This document shows, piece by piece, positions 25,601 to 38,900 of a DNA stretch of 64,000 bases. Location of the stretch: positions 16,740,001 to 16,804,000 of the forward strand of contig CP093831.1 of NCBI GenBank assembly GCA_033063855.1. The letters are read 5' to 3'. Positions within the stretch are counted from its first letter, which is position 1. Each line of letters starts with the position of its first letter. The notes under the pieces are model-generated. The model was given only the letters and a program-made list of their open reading frames with translations, was not told where the DNA came from and made no database searches. This DNA comes from Smittia aterrima (Eukaryota; Arthropoda; Insecta; Diptera; Chironomidae). The translations under genes were made by a program, and so were the position numbers.

Positions 25601-28129
25601 TGAGATTCGACGCACTGGAAATCCGATCAATTCAATAAAATTCGATCAAACTTTTTCGTTTTCCACGGTCCGCTTGGCATAGTCAAACAATATCGAATTC
25701 ATTACCCCCCAAAGCTTCGACGAAGAACTCGAGAAATTTCCTAAAACCTCACACAAAAAGCCAATTTCGATTTATCTTTGGAGCTTTGTTTATTTTCCCT
25801 TGGCGCGTCAGTGAATTTTTACTCCTTTTGATCTCATCAAACATTTGGATATTGGAAAAATTTCTCTGCGTTCTCGCCCGATGCAAGAATCGAATCAAAA
25901 TGAATAATGTTTGCCTGTGGTGCATGTTATTACATATTTTCTTCTTGCACAAAGCGAAACCCTTCTATGCTACATCATTCCTCTATTTTTTCATCGTCTA
26001 AAAGAATGAACAACGGTAGAGCGAGAAATGTAAAGGAAATAGAATCGAATGTAATGGTAAACTTCTGTTGGTCGCTGATGGAATTCTAATGCAAACATTG
26101 TTCTAATGAAGTTTCGATGAATCTCCGAATGACGAGACAAGCAGTCAATGAAAGTCTCAATTTCCCGCCAGCCAACTGTTGCAGTCAAATGACTTCCACT
26201 CAAATGCACATCATTGAACCTCATTTGCCCCAATCGCAAGTTCATAAACAAAACATTTTTGTTCGGAAGCTTTGGAGTAGAAAATTTACCAAACCGAAAA
26301 GGCCGTAGCACGAAGTTCTAATTGTTCAGTTATTTGATTCCTTTTTCAAGCCATTCGAGTAGAATGTTTTGCGCAATTCGTTGTCCCTTCATTGTCACAC
26401 GGAAAACTGTCCTGGTGAGTCTTCGATCCTGGCAAACAACAACCGACGGATACCGTGCGGGAAACATTAGGGGGCGAGTGAGTTTATGAGTTGAAAGTTC
26501 TAAAGTTTTATTTTTTTGTTCAATTGCGGTTGGTAATTTGAAGTCAGCGCTCCAGTTGCTTCCCCGGGCTTAGAAGTCAAAGGTGGTCTCCTGAAAAGTT
26601 AACAGCAGCCAGAGCTGTAATTGAATGAGGAGAATAATAATAATCGGCTTTGAAGCTTCACAGCTCTCATTGTTCCAATTAGTTTGATGGCTTGAAGGAT
26701 TTGTTTGTTTGTTCAACTCTCTTAAGCAAGAGAAATTTGTTTGTTTTGTTCGAAAGTGAATTCGATAAATGACCAACCATTTGAATTCGAATTGGAAATA
26801 GAGTGAGCGTGAACGATTTGTTTAAATAGAAGCTCCAACGGATTAATTTCTCTACAGAATTTGTCGAAATAAATTTCTTTAAATTAATCACAATCAGTCG
26901 ACATGCGTGATCACGTAAATCCTTCGAAAAGAAAGAGGAAAACCAAAAATCTCTTGATTAATATTGATGTGTGATTTATATTTCTGTTATTTTTATAAAA
27001 AGTAGAACACTGGGACTCTCAGCAGGTCTCAGCCGTTCTTCTTTGGCAGTCATCAGAATCGCTTTTAGTTTTATTTTTTTGCATTCGTTTCGTTGAGTAA
27101 AAACAAACATGTTTCGTCTGATGGGACGCACAGCACGCGTTAATTTTGAGTCGACTTCTTGGGTAGCGCTTAGAGGTTTTGTGTGATGTGTTCAACTCAA
27201 CCTCATGAGAAACTCACAATTCATAATTAAATATGCGAGCACAGCAGTCGGAGACTAACTCGAGCAGATTTTTTTTGCGGTTGTCATGAGTCGAGTCGTT
27301 ACTTAATGCAAGTGATTGGATAAACGAGATTATCATCAATTCCAATTTTGGATTCAACTTCTTTTCCCTATGATTACGGTCAATTAACTTCTATCATAAA
27401 AGTGGTTTAATGAAGTTGTAAAAGTCTTCATGGCAACGACGAAACAATTCGACTTTGATTTCAAGCTAATCAACAAAAGCATTAAAGATAATTCGGATTT
27501 AGTTGTAAAGCAAACTGATTGAGCTAACTCTTCTCCCTTCTTTCTCGACAAAAGGCAAACAGATTGCAGTCACAACATAAGTTTATGCATCTTATCAGCA
27601 TCATGAGATCTCTTCGAATTGACATAAATGTCTCTCATATTTTCGATGAATGCAAACAAATATTTCATAAAATCGAAGGGAGCAAAGAAACAAAAACATT
27701 TTGATTAAAGCGAAACGAAGGCTGTCGCTATCTTCCAATCAAATTATCTTTCTTGTTTACACGCATTTTCTCGTTATTATTCTCGCTCCTTCGAGTGATC
27801 TTATCTCGAGCGAATAGAGTCGTTTAAAAGGACACACTGCATCCTTCAAATGAATAGAGCGATCAGGAAAGTTTATCAAAACTTTAAAATCTTCAAACGA
27901 TTTCATCCCTCTCGATGGCAAAAGTCAGAGCAGAAAAGTCCGTTGATGTTCTCGAGTCAATAGCACCATGGGAACTCGAGCTAAAAGGCTGTAATTTTAG
28001 TTTTAACATCGCAGTTTCTCGAAAACGCCTTTTAGATTTTAATGCGCTCTGCTCTCAGCAAATTGTTCAATTGCAATAATAAAATTCCTGCTTGCCCCTT
28101 CGCTGCGTGAGACATAAATATAGGTTTCT

Positions 28130-28345
28130 GTGCGTTATGAATTTATTTCGATCATTAACACGGGGAGGATGCGGGCCGTGAAATACTTAGTTCCAAGTGC
28201 CAATGATTGCTCGCGAATCGAGAGTCACCTGCGCAATGGCTTGCGCTATATCTCCACGTGCCCGCAACGAAAAATGCTTCATAAATGTCATAAAGCGTTG
28301 ATAAGATCTCTCGGGATCGACTCAAGATGTCTTGAATCAACAATT
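28130..28345 (-). other. GC-richer island with a 44-codon open frame, possible terminal exon or conserved element
   Basis: This island stands out from the AT-rich surroundings. On the minus strand 28321-28187 is open and reads protein-like: VDPERSYQRFMTFMKHFSLR, then ARGDIAQAIAQVTLDSRAII, ending GTWN and TAA. A minus-strand AATAAA (TTTATT at 28142-28147) follows the stop by about 40 bases. An internal ATG would give a 34-residue peptide. No convincing pyrimidine-rich acceptor is visible, although CAG/GTGACT near 28230 could be a donor. The plus strand is also open (28130-28384), so a conserved non-coding element is equally possible. I do not recognise the peptide. Confidence 0.3.
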
Positions 28346-30088
28346 CCGTTCAAGTCTCGAGTACTTTTAATTGACTGCACGTAAAGAATAATTAAAGAGC
28401 GTTTCTTATGCGACGAAACGAAAACAAGTCACGGCATGTAAGGAGTCGTTAAAAGAAAGATAAGAAGTGACGTAAACTTCCCAAAACGGTAATGCTCAGC
28501 ATTCAAACTGACAACTGCGCTTTCAACAACTCCTAATGAGCGACGTAAAGTTCTCTGAAAATTTCTTTATTAAGAATCAAGAGCGAGTCCGTGTAGGTTC
28601 ATTTTAATTAAATCTATCTCAGCTCACAACAATCCCGCTCGCTTCTCAATTAAGTCTAATAACAAAACCCTCAATAAAAGTTTCCTGCCGCAGATTCAAT
28701 AACGAAAGCATTCACCTACTTCAAACGAAAGACGAAGGCAAGAGCATTGCACATGTTCCACCCTCATGACGACAATGTTTGGATGTCTGAATGTGTTTTC
28801 CGAGTAAAACAAGTCGGAGGGTGGTCTTCTTGCCTTAAGTGAATTTTACGAACAAGAACATTACTCTTCCGAAAGCATAAAATATGTTTCAATCTCTTCG
28901 GATGCCAAACTGAATGAGGCGAAGGCAGGAAAAGTGTTCACAAATCATATTAAGGATAATGGTAATAAATATCTCAAGTTTATGTTCAGAGATGAAGCCT
29001 CTCAAGTGGGTGCGAGACTCAATATTATCGTTGTGATTAAATTATAATCCCAAGGAGTGGGAGCCTTGCTGGGGCGAACTTTAATTCGTTTACTTTTCGC
29101 TGAGGTAGCTGAGTTCGAGATGAGATGAGTTTATCAAATCAGAGAACGTGGGAAAATTCACAGAGAAAAGCGTCGAGATCCGAATCGAAAGGAACCAGCA
29201 TAATAAATCAACTCGAGTGGAATAGGCGAGCAGTTGCGCAATTCAGCGGATTTAGTCTTTTATGGAGTTTATTATCAAATGTCGTTACGAGCGAAGTTTC
29301 CAACTGAAATTCTCATGCCATTTAGCCATCAAATCGAAATGCACAATGATTTCTACTTCGTCTCTCTCTCGATTGTTCAGATTTCTTAAGAAAAATCACG
29401 GAAAAAGTAAAAGACTGCTGACTTCCTTTCTAATCGGCCGACTTTCCGTAAACGGAACAATGACTCGCATCGTAACTATTCATTAAATGTTGATTACATT
29501 TCCATCTGATGTGGCATTTAAACATTTTCCTTCAAAATAATTACACCTTAAAAGTTTATTCGAACCCTCATGGTTTGAGCTGCAGAAATCAAGAAGGCAA
29601 GATCCTTCTCGCTCGCGGGACATTCAAGTGAAAACACCTCAAAGGAACGTTTAACCCCTCGTCCCTTGCCCAAGGCAAACAAAAAATATTTCTCTACTCG
29701 AAGCGTCTTTAAAAGCCAAATATAAAGAAGTAATTCGACACCGGAAATTGCATTTTAAGAACAAATTTTTCATTGTGCTCAACTCCTCGAGATGAAGTAA
29801 TTCATTATTCGCAATCTCCTTGCTTAGGGCATCACAAATTTGAACTCTCATTGTCGAGAGTCGTTCAGAACTCGAAATTGCGACAAATTTGAAATGTTTA
29901 ATGAGTGGAAATTAATTCAAAACTTTATATTTGAATAATTAACTTGAAGAGAATTCACTCGATGATGATGCCAGCATTAAATAAATTTTGTTACAAATTA
30001 GATTTTGAGAAATGAAACTTTCAATTTGAATTTATTTCTCTAAGAGGATTTGTAGCGAATTTAGTCATTCGTCGTTTACAGTTATTGA

Positions 30089-30150
30089 TAGCTCTTTAAA
30101 GAGCATTTTTAGCGTCGTCCGAGAGACGGCGATGCGGGTTCGATTCCCGA
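30089..30150 (+). other. tRNA-like relic (perfect B box and T arm)
   Basis: GGTTCGATTCC at 30137-30147 matches the RNA polymerase III B box exactly. Around it is a T arm with a 7-base loop (TTCGATT) and four of five stem pairs (30134-30150). Upstream, TAGCTC...GAGC (30089-30104) resembles a D arm. However, no 7-bp acceptor stem can be formed from the flanks, the D loop is too short and no regular anticodon arm is seen. It is best read as a degenerate tRNA or fragment of a tRNA-derived SINE, not a functional tRNA gene. Confidence 0.35.
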
Positions 30151-31917
30151 GATATTATTAATTTCACAATTTATAAATACGGTTAGTTTTCAACGGATGA
30201 TACATTTTTTTTATATTTTTTATCAATGCCACCAACGTAGCCTTGAGCTAAACTCTCTCAAGAAATCATTATTCAACACTCTTTAAAAGTCAAACTATTA
30301 AAAATGACAAAATGTTTCGATTCCTTTGAGTACCATCGAGAAATCGGTGAACAATCGAATCTATTTTTCATCGCCAGAGCGAAATAATGGAATCAAACTT
30401 GTTATGAAAGCGAAATCCACAACAAAAAAAAACGTTTTTATAAAGAAGTCGAAAGATGAAGAGTGCAAGGCGAGAGTCGAAACCCTTTGAAATGAAATAG
30501 GATTTCAACAATGAACCAGATGCGAACAATTGAATCTTTTTCACTCGATGATGGCTTTTCGATCTCTCTCTCGCTTACTCGACCAAAAGCTATTATGGAT
30601 CAATTGAATTGGAATTAACAAAAATTATTACTCAAATATCTTGTTGTTGGTGCTGCCATTCAATATTCATTAATAATCGCGGGGCTTCTCTTTGATGTGC
30701 TTGAAGAGTGAAAGATCTTAAGCCATTTCATGAGATGCGATGAAACATCGTTTTCAATTGGATCGGAGAAGAATTATAACAATCAAAATATTATTAACTC
30801 TAAATTGGTAGTCAAATCACGCGGCGGTGATTGCGGAGATCTTTTCGGATCAATTTGTTTCTTGTCTTCTCGCTTTCTAAGCTGCTTCATTGTTGAGGAG
30901 GAGATAACAATTATTCCGATGCCATTGTTGATCTTAATTGTGTTTAAGAGCTTGGAAGATTGATGAAAAGTCTCTCGCGATGACTTAGAATTGAGTTGCT
31001 GAAAGTTCTCCCGCCAAAGTCAAGGGAAAAACTCTTTCATCGCGATGATTGTGGTAAAGCTATTGACAGCACAACTTTCAAAATCAAAAAGAGGTTTCAC
31101 ATCTGTGAAGCATTTGATGTTCAACCGCCTCAGCACTTTATTAATTTGCGCTTTTGGATCGCTCGAATATTCTGCCCCCGGTGAGCTTCCTTTTGTATTT
31201 CACTTCCAGGCAATCATCGAACTTATTCTCTGCTACCAATAAGAAGCTGCCGAAATGAGACGAAAGATCGAAGCCATCGATTGATGAGAAAGCGAATAGA
31301 GAAACTTAATTAGAATTAAATATTGATGAAGTTAAATTAAGAGTTGTTAATAGCCATTGAGGCCACGCCATGGCATTTCCTTGCGATGTCAAATGCTTTC
31401 AATTATCGTTTGAATTACCCACGATTGAGTGAAAGTCTTAAACGCCTCAAAATGTTTTGACTCGTCGACTTCTGGAAACAATTTAAGTTCGTGTACAAAA
31501 ACGAAGTTGAAACTCGTAATTGAATTTCGCTCACTGTTGTTGTTCCCGATTTTGTGAAAGCCTTTTGCTTGGTGAATGCTTTGGCCTTTGCAGCGACGTT
31601 TCTGCCTCTTGAATGGAACGCAACAAATCAAATCAATAAAGAAAGAATGAAACGAAGCGAAATGAAATGAAATTTTTTGGCATTATTTGATGCTGGCAGG
31701 AGATCCCATGTTACATCGCCAAGTCAGTTGATTGTTCACGTCGGAATCGCGCATGGGAAGCTCTCAAGCTCTCGAGATTCTCATGTTTTCGCTCGCTTCG
31801 ACTTTAGCTTCTGAAATAAAAACCTGCCCCGAAACTGAAAGAAAATCGTAAATTTCTCATCGCAAGAGAATCGTGAAAAGCAGAAATTTATGTGCAGACT
31901 CATCATTGAGCTAAGTG

Positions 31918-31941
31918 TGGCGGAACATGAACACACCGCCA
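31918..31941. other. Short inverted repeat TGGCGG...CCGCCA
   Basis: TGGCGG at 31918-31923 and CCGCCA at 31936-31941 are perfect inverted arms separated by 12 bases in an otherwise AT-rich region. The surroundings (to about 32160) are less AT-rich than average and contain TTAATTGCGCAAT. This could be a transcription-factor site pair; no further support. Confidence 0.2.
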
Positions 31942-34900
31942 ACAGTTAATTGCGCAATATGAATAGCGAGATTAACAGTTAATTTCATTCATCCTATTCG
32001 AATGACAATCTATAAATTTTTTATCACAATTAAACAGCTTTTACGATGGCAAATTGAGTGTGGGCCGTCGGACACGGGAGCGTGTTTACGAGGGAAAATT
32101 TACATCCTGTAAAGAGTTTGCTTGAACAAGCAGCTCGATGTCTTGCGATTGCTTGGTTGGGCAATAAATTTTTACGCTGTAATTAAAGTTAGTTATTGTT
32201 ACTATTATCGCTACAAAATGAGTTTCTTGCTCGTGATTGGTTTGTTGAGAAAAAAAGTTTTCAATGGTTAATTAGTAAATTTTAAATTATGCTCAGACGT
32301 AATGAGATTTAGGAATTTAATTAAAAGCCATTCGATTCGGCGATGGTTGAAAGAGTTCGCTAATGAGTTAGACATTTTACAAGAAAAGTCTTCAATGCTA
32401 TGAGTTCCGTTTAATTGCAGTTAGCATGCAGATTCCTAGTAAAGCTTCACGCTTCTACATGATTCCTCGCCTTTTTCCACTTCGTGCAACAAAAGGTATA
32501 AGTGAAGCAGCAAAAAAATGTTTATTTACACTTAAGAGAACTCGAAGCAGTTTCATTGTCTCCCATCGTTGCGAAGAAACCCCGTCGCTGTTAATTTTGC
32601 GACAAAATATTCCCTTCGAGCTCACTGTTCGCGAGCATGTCTCAAGTCGCTGGAAAAAAGTGAAGGCAAGAACAAGTAAAGAGTGTGAAGGAATTAAATT
32701 AAGGAGGTAAGCAGGAGCAGCGATGAAGTGTAAAAAAGGAGAAACATTCGCGGAATTCGTCGCTCCGTGTGATTCTTAATTAATATTACTTTTTAATTTA
32801 AACTTTTTCGCAAAACATCTTGAAGACGTGGAAGTCATGGGGGACTTTCTCATTAAGTCGCGGCGTCATTTGTCATTCCCGTTGATTAATCTCTGTCATC
32901 GCTTTCATGAGAGCCGAAATTGTTTAGAGCTTGAACTAATTTCAATCAACAACCAACTCAACTTTTTTAAGGTTTTCAATTTGCATTCAGACGTTTAATC
33001 GACTTCAGTCAAGACTCGCCCACAACAAAGTCGTTCGAGAGCGAGACTTCAATAAAAATAATAAAATTATTGATTGGAGGAAGTCTCGCAATCGAAATGG
33101 GAAAACTTGAGAGCAAACATTGCATAAATTAAAGTTTTGTCTTAGATATTTTGTGTGAAGTTGAAAGAACAAGTTCCCAGAACAAAGAAATTATAAAAAG
33201 TTATCGTCAAAATGAAATATTTCGGTCGTTTAACGCTGTGAGTCACTTGTAGGATGGTAAATTTTGACAGAAATTGAGGAAACTCTTCTAGAAATTCTCC
33301 ATTGACTCTCGTAATCGCTTGAGTTTTCATCTGCGATCTTTAACTTTCCATTTATTTATGGTCAATTTATTTCATGCGAGAAACTGCAATTGGTCATTTT
33401 TAATGCGTCGTTTTGATAATTTATTTGGTTTCGCAGCAGATATTTTGACCGCAATTTATTTTGCAGGACATTCGTCGTCAGCTCCATAACAAATCGTTTC
33501 AATTAAATGAGAAAACGCCACTGAATTTTTCTCCAGCAATTGCAAAAAGGCGCAGACAATGGAGAAGCTCGAAGTTTGTTGATGAAAATACCTGTTTCGC
33601 AATCATCCCATTCGTCTTCTCGCCGTTTATTTTCGCGATTCACACAGGCACAGAAGTCGTTAATGCGCAAGTCGTGGAGCAAGCAGTCTTATCAGCTTCT
33701 CAGATGAGTTTCGGAATCGCTTCGAATCGAATGATTCCGATTGGCTGCTGCGCGAGAAAGAGAAAAGCCCAAACCGTTCATTAATTTTATGCTGCGCGCA
33801 TGTGGGAGTGAAAAAATGAGCATTGTACGATTGACAAACTACAGAAACTCAAGTTGCCTCTTAGTAATGCTGCTTAATCATGCAAATATCAACTTCCCTT
33901 TTGCGCAATTGCGCATTTAATGAAATAATAATTCCAATCATAACTGTTTAGATTGAGGGTTGAATTGGAATGTTTTGACTGAGTCTCAATTACTGAGAGT
34001 TGTTGTTAGTAAAGCCAGCTTAATTGTGACGATACTTTTAGAACTTCCTCACCTATTGCTTAAGTTTCAAATGTTTCTGCGACGTGCGACAAGAACCTCA
34101 ACCAGCTCCGGTTTCCAAATGCTTTCACATCACCTTCTGAATGAAAATAGATCACGCAATTACGATGCTGCATCTTTCACCGCAGTGCACATTTTAATGC
34201 ACGGCATAAAGAAACGAAATTAGTTACGTAGGCTTTAAGTAAATTTTTCTTCTGTCTGTGAGATGAGGAAAATCTCCAACTGCGTAACAAGTGTTTTGTT
34301 TCTCCAAAAGATTGTAAACAATTATTAAGTGCATTTCTTCTCCTCCACTTGAAACCATTAATCTCGACTCGAGGGGGAAATTGTTTTTTTATTTTCTCGT
34401 TTTCACTTGATGGAACTCATCAATAATAAAATGCTCGATAATTATGGTAGGGGAGGTTGCTTCTTTAAGCTTACTTACTTATCGTGCTAAGGCTTCAGTA
34501 TTTTCATCACGAACCGCGTGTATGTGCCAGCATGTCAAGCAATGACGCTGAAATTTCGTGATTTTCTCAAACGAAAAGCATTCATGTTATATCAAAACAT
34601 TTTCACACTTCTCCTCCTCATAATTTTCTTGTTGAATTTGCATAAAACACTTTTTGTTTCTTGCTATCCATGCACTTGCATTCCATTGAGCTCGTTGCAA
34701 AGTCAGAAGATTTATTTCGCTCACGAAAGTATCGGAGATGCACATCGACGGGAGATCGAAACGATGCAAGAAAGCATCACATCTCGAACAGAAGTGTAAA
34801 CTCGGCATTTCTCATCATAAATTTGCATTTTTCTCATTAAATCGATATAAATGAATGGAACTTACCGGCTAATTTTGCCTCATAAATCTCAGAGTCTTGA

Positions 34901-35913
34901 ATGTTACCTGAGCACTCAGCTCGATGTCTTTTCATCAATTCTGAGCACGTATGCTTGTGTTTATGTTAATAGGAATCATTTCGATTAGATCTTGTTTGTG
35001 AAATATAAACCGCAAACATTTTTATTTCCTATGAAAAAATAAAAAGAATTTCGCAGAGTTTTTAATTTCAATTTGATTGAAATCGCGCGCGACGAGAACC
35101 ACAAAACGTTGATCGAAAAGATTTTCACCTTTCAACGTAATAAATGAAAGAAGAAGTTGACAAAAAGCGTGCTGCTTTCAAGATCAAATTCCAGTCGATT
35201 CGTTGTTGATTCCTTTCAACATATTAACGGCAAAGCTCAGCATGCCTGGGCTTCATCGAGATCTCCCAAACTTCTGAATTCAATTGTAAGCGTTGACACT
35301 TAACGGAATCAAACGTTTGAGTTATCAAAACTGCGCAGGAAGCGCTTAGTAATTGATTTCAAGAAGGAAGCTTGTGCAATCAATTTAAAACATGAGCGGG
35401 TTTGAATAATTGCGTAACTCACTTTGTTGTATAATGGATTTCAATTAATCATGTACAGAATTTTATCTCTTCGAGGATATGCTCAGACAAATGAACAACG
35501 AAAACCAACAAAAAAACATCTTTCAGATATAATTAATTGCTCTCGACCCATCATAAAACAAACAGCGAAAAAGGCCGAGCCAGAAATTAAAAATAATTAA
35601 CTGAAATATAAAAAATGATAGCGCTCGACGCGTTCATATCTACCGAATAATGGCTCCGAACCTTCCTCCATTGCTGGACATTGATTAATTATCCGTGAAG
35701 CTTCTTCAAATAATTTTTTTAACCAAAAATTTTTGTTTCGTTTTCGTCTTTGTTTCAAAAAATATTTCCACAAATATCAGAGAGTGAAATATATTTTAAG
35801 TATCTTGAATGATATTTATCTTTATTCAAGCAAAATGTGTTATCAAGTGATAATCATTCAGATTAATTAGTAATAAGTAAGTGATGATTTCTCGATAAAT
35901 GCCCAAAGTTTTT

Positions 35914-38900
35914 TTAATAAAGGAAACGATGGTTATCATCATATCGATTGTTTCCGCCTCCGATTCTTCCGACGTTCGAGGTTGTCGAAGTGTTTCCGAT
36001 AAATGGATTTCTTGGGGTGTTAACAAACTGCGTTGCTGGAAGAACCACAGCTTTGCGATCGTAACGATTGTCATCTACACGCCAAGCACTTGAGTTAGTG
36101 TCTGTCTGCTGCTTTTCACCCCAGATTGCTCCTGTGTTCACTCCAAACGACTGATGTCCTGATGTGTCAGAGTTCCATGCTCCCGAACTTGGCATGTTTG
36201 GTCTATCGTTGTATCTGACATCTTGAACCGGAGGATCAAGGAATCTTTGCTTGCTGCTCGAACCATTTCGAGAGTCGCGGTCATCACTGCGACCAATGTT
36301 TGATCTGTAGTCAGATGTTGAACGATCAGAATATCTGTCCTTCACCAAAGCACTGCTAGATTCAATGCGACTTGAGCCTCCACCGTAACTGGAGCTTGAT
36401 GCGTGACGAGGCAAATCCAAGTCTCGTTTGAAATCATCGCGGCTGCTCTTGTAAGAATCGCGCTTTGAAGAATACGAATCGTCTCGCTTTGGTTGGAAAT
36501 CATCCAAACGCTTCTTAATGTCGGAAGTTCCACGGTCTCGATCATAATTTGAGCTCCTAAATTTATAAAGTTAGTAACGAAACTTTTAATTCAATTCAAG
36601 TTTGATTTACCTGATTGGCGCCGTATCGAAGCGAGGAGGAGGTGGTGGAACATCAAACTTAGCATCAAACCTTCTGGAGTCAACAGCTGATCTCTTCCTG
36701 TCTCGGTCTCTGTCGTCGTCATAACGATCATTAGAAATCGGTCGCTTTATTGCCCGCTTCGCCTCTTCAATCCTAATTTGCGATAATTCAAGATTAAAGA
36801 AAGGGAGGAAAATAAATATTAATAAATTGTAAAGAAGATTGAAAGCAAACGGAAAGTTCGACTTCATAACCGAGAACAAAACAAAAATATAGAAAATTTA
36901 CGAAATTCTTATCAAAACTGATTCGCCTTTTCGACGAAGAAAACTCGTTCGGAAAAACAATGATGAAACGAGCTTCGTAGAATGTGCTATAACTTGTGAT
37001 GTCTCGCCAAAATGTTTCCAGGTTGAATCGTGCTTCTTTCATCATCTGCATGGCTGACGTTTGCCCTTCAATCCTTTGCCGATTGACGAAGTCCTTCTAT
37101 TGCTAATAATGATCCAACTCCGATTGATGTCTCTCCAATCCAGGTCTCATCTCTCCATGATATTCGTCTCTTTTCTTGCGAAGCTTTAGCACATTCTACA
37201 AGCTTTAGAGCAGACTTTTCTTATTAAAAAAAACTTCGCCAATTCTTAACAATAGATCTGCTATCGAGGAGACGTTGAAAGAAATTTATGATCACTACTC
37301 TTGATCAATAATAAAGAAGCAATTGAAAATTTGTCTCGCATCTAAGTGGCGGTTTGAATTGATTTGAGATAATGAGAATTTATACTTAATCGAGACCGTT
37401 AAGTTCAGTTTTCAATGGCATATGGGGAGAAAGGCTTAACCGTACTTCCGCTGTTGTCTTTTTAATTCCAGGCGTTCGAGTTCGATCTTGTCGCGTTCCA
37501 ACTTCTGGCGCTCCCTCTCGATTCTAAGAAGCTCGGCTTTTTGAGCTTCGATGCGTCGTCTTTCAATTGCAAGCTTCTCACGCTCACGGGCTAGGCGTTG
37601 TTCTTCCTCTCTTTGTCGACGACGGATCTCATGACGTCTGCGTTCATCTTCACGTAACTCACGTTCCTTATCCTTCAATCGCTGACGTTCTCTTGCTTCT
37701 CGAGCCTTGTTGTAAGCCAAGACATCATGTTCGGATTTGCTACGAATAGAAGACTTGCTACGAACCGAGCGAACCTTTTCAACTGCGGAAGGACGATCCC
37801 TAGGCTTCGGTTTGGTCTTTTCTTTCGAGTCAGGACGAGGTGGTGAAATTCGTTTGCGTTCAGACTTTGCTGTAGTGGAATTCGAAGATGAACTCTTACC
37901 ATCTTCTTTCTTCTTGTCTTTTGATTTTTCATCTGTCGACTTGCGCACATCTTTTCGTTCTGAATCCTTCGAGACGACGGTTTTCTTCGAGGAGCTTGAA
38001 TCATCTTTCTTCTTCTCGGTTGCGTTGTTGTTGTTGCTAGTTGAAATCTTCGTTTCTGTTGGCTTGGCTGCTGATGTAGCTGATCCATTCGACTTTGGTG
38101 GTCCAATGTCACTCTTTGCACGCTCAACAGATATCATTCGGCCATGAAGTTCGGTTCGATGAAGATTGCTGATGCATTCAGTTGCATCTTTAGCATTCGC
38201 CATCGTAACATAGCCAAAGCATCGCTGGCCTGGTGTTCGAGTATTTGTGACGACTTTGGCGCCAATAACTTTTCCATATTTGCTGAACAACTGCTTCAAG
38301 TCCGTCGCTCTTGATAAGGATGACAACCCGGACACCCACAGATTACGACTCAAAGCGTTGTTGCCAGCTGAGGTGATTGTTGGTGATGGAGCTGTAATTT
38401 TTGTCTTCACTGTTGAAGTGCTGGTATTTTGGGCTGACGCAACAGAAGCAGAGGCTGCTGGTACTTCTGTAATTATCCGCATAATCCAGAAAATAGGAAA
38501 TTGATTTTTAATTGGTTTGGCTTCGTGTGATGTTAATAATTAATATTAATAAAGAAATTGATTGCTTCGTTGTATCATTTGCTCGCAATCGCTCTCTGCT
38601 GCTTCTCAAACATGTTTTCTTACCCAGCCAGCAAGCATCCAACAAAGATTAGGTCGCTGTATGTTGCATTTTTCTTTTATGTAGAACATTATCAATCATC
38701 GATTATGCTTTATCTATTATCACTTAAATCTATCATCACTCTCGACTTAACTTAACACAATTCTGGTTTTAAAGAATAATGAAGAGTTCAATGACTTACC
38801 ATCTTTGCCGGATGTTTTATTTGCCGTGGAAGTAGTGACAGCTTTCGGTTCGCTAAACGGAAAAAATGAATGATTTATCTTCAGACTTTGAATTAGTCTT

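Larger units (their letters stand above)
15608..35913. other. 20-kb gene-poor region
   Basis: No open frame in this stretch has the splice-supported, family-like character of the flanking genes; the longest (about 100 codons, e.g. 25991-26311 and 33461-33784) have random-looking composition and often an open frame on the opposite strand. The sequence is AT-rich with many ATTA/TTAAT homeodomain-type cores and a few GC-richer islands, listed separately. It may be long introns or cis-regulatory DNA of a developmental gene, possibly the zinc-finger gene across the gap, if that join is correct. I recognise no transposon, tandem repeat array or intact RNA gene. Confidence 0.55.

Noticed and set aside
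25991..26311. 106-codon minus-strand open frame
   Set aside because: Opposite strand is also open, residue composition looks random, and no splice-linked neighbours or poly(A) context was found.
30089..30150. Functional tRNA gene
   Set aside because: No acceptor stem, abnormal D loop and no regular anticodon arm, despite a perfect B box.
32426..32710. 94-codon plus-strand open frame
   Set aside because: Basic, random-looking translation without family resemblance or gene context.
33461..33784. 107-codon plus-strand open frame in the desert
   Set aside because: No recognisable domain, low-quality composition and no flanking exon signals; chance frame likely.
15608..35913. Transposons, CRISPR arrays or viral insertions
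   Set aside because: No transposase, reverse transcriptase, terminal repeats, spaced direct repeats or virus-like proteins were visible in any frame.
36794..37051. Extra Saf-B coding exon in intron 6
   Set aside because: The frame is hydrophobic and random-looking, unlike the Arg/Glu-rich flanks, and Saf-B reads continuously without it.
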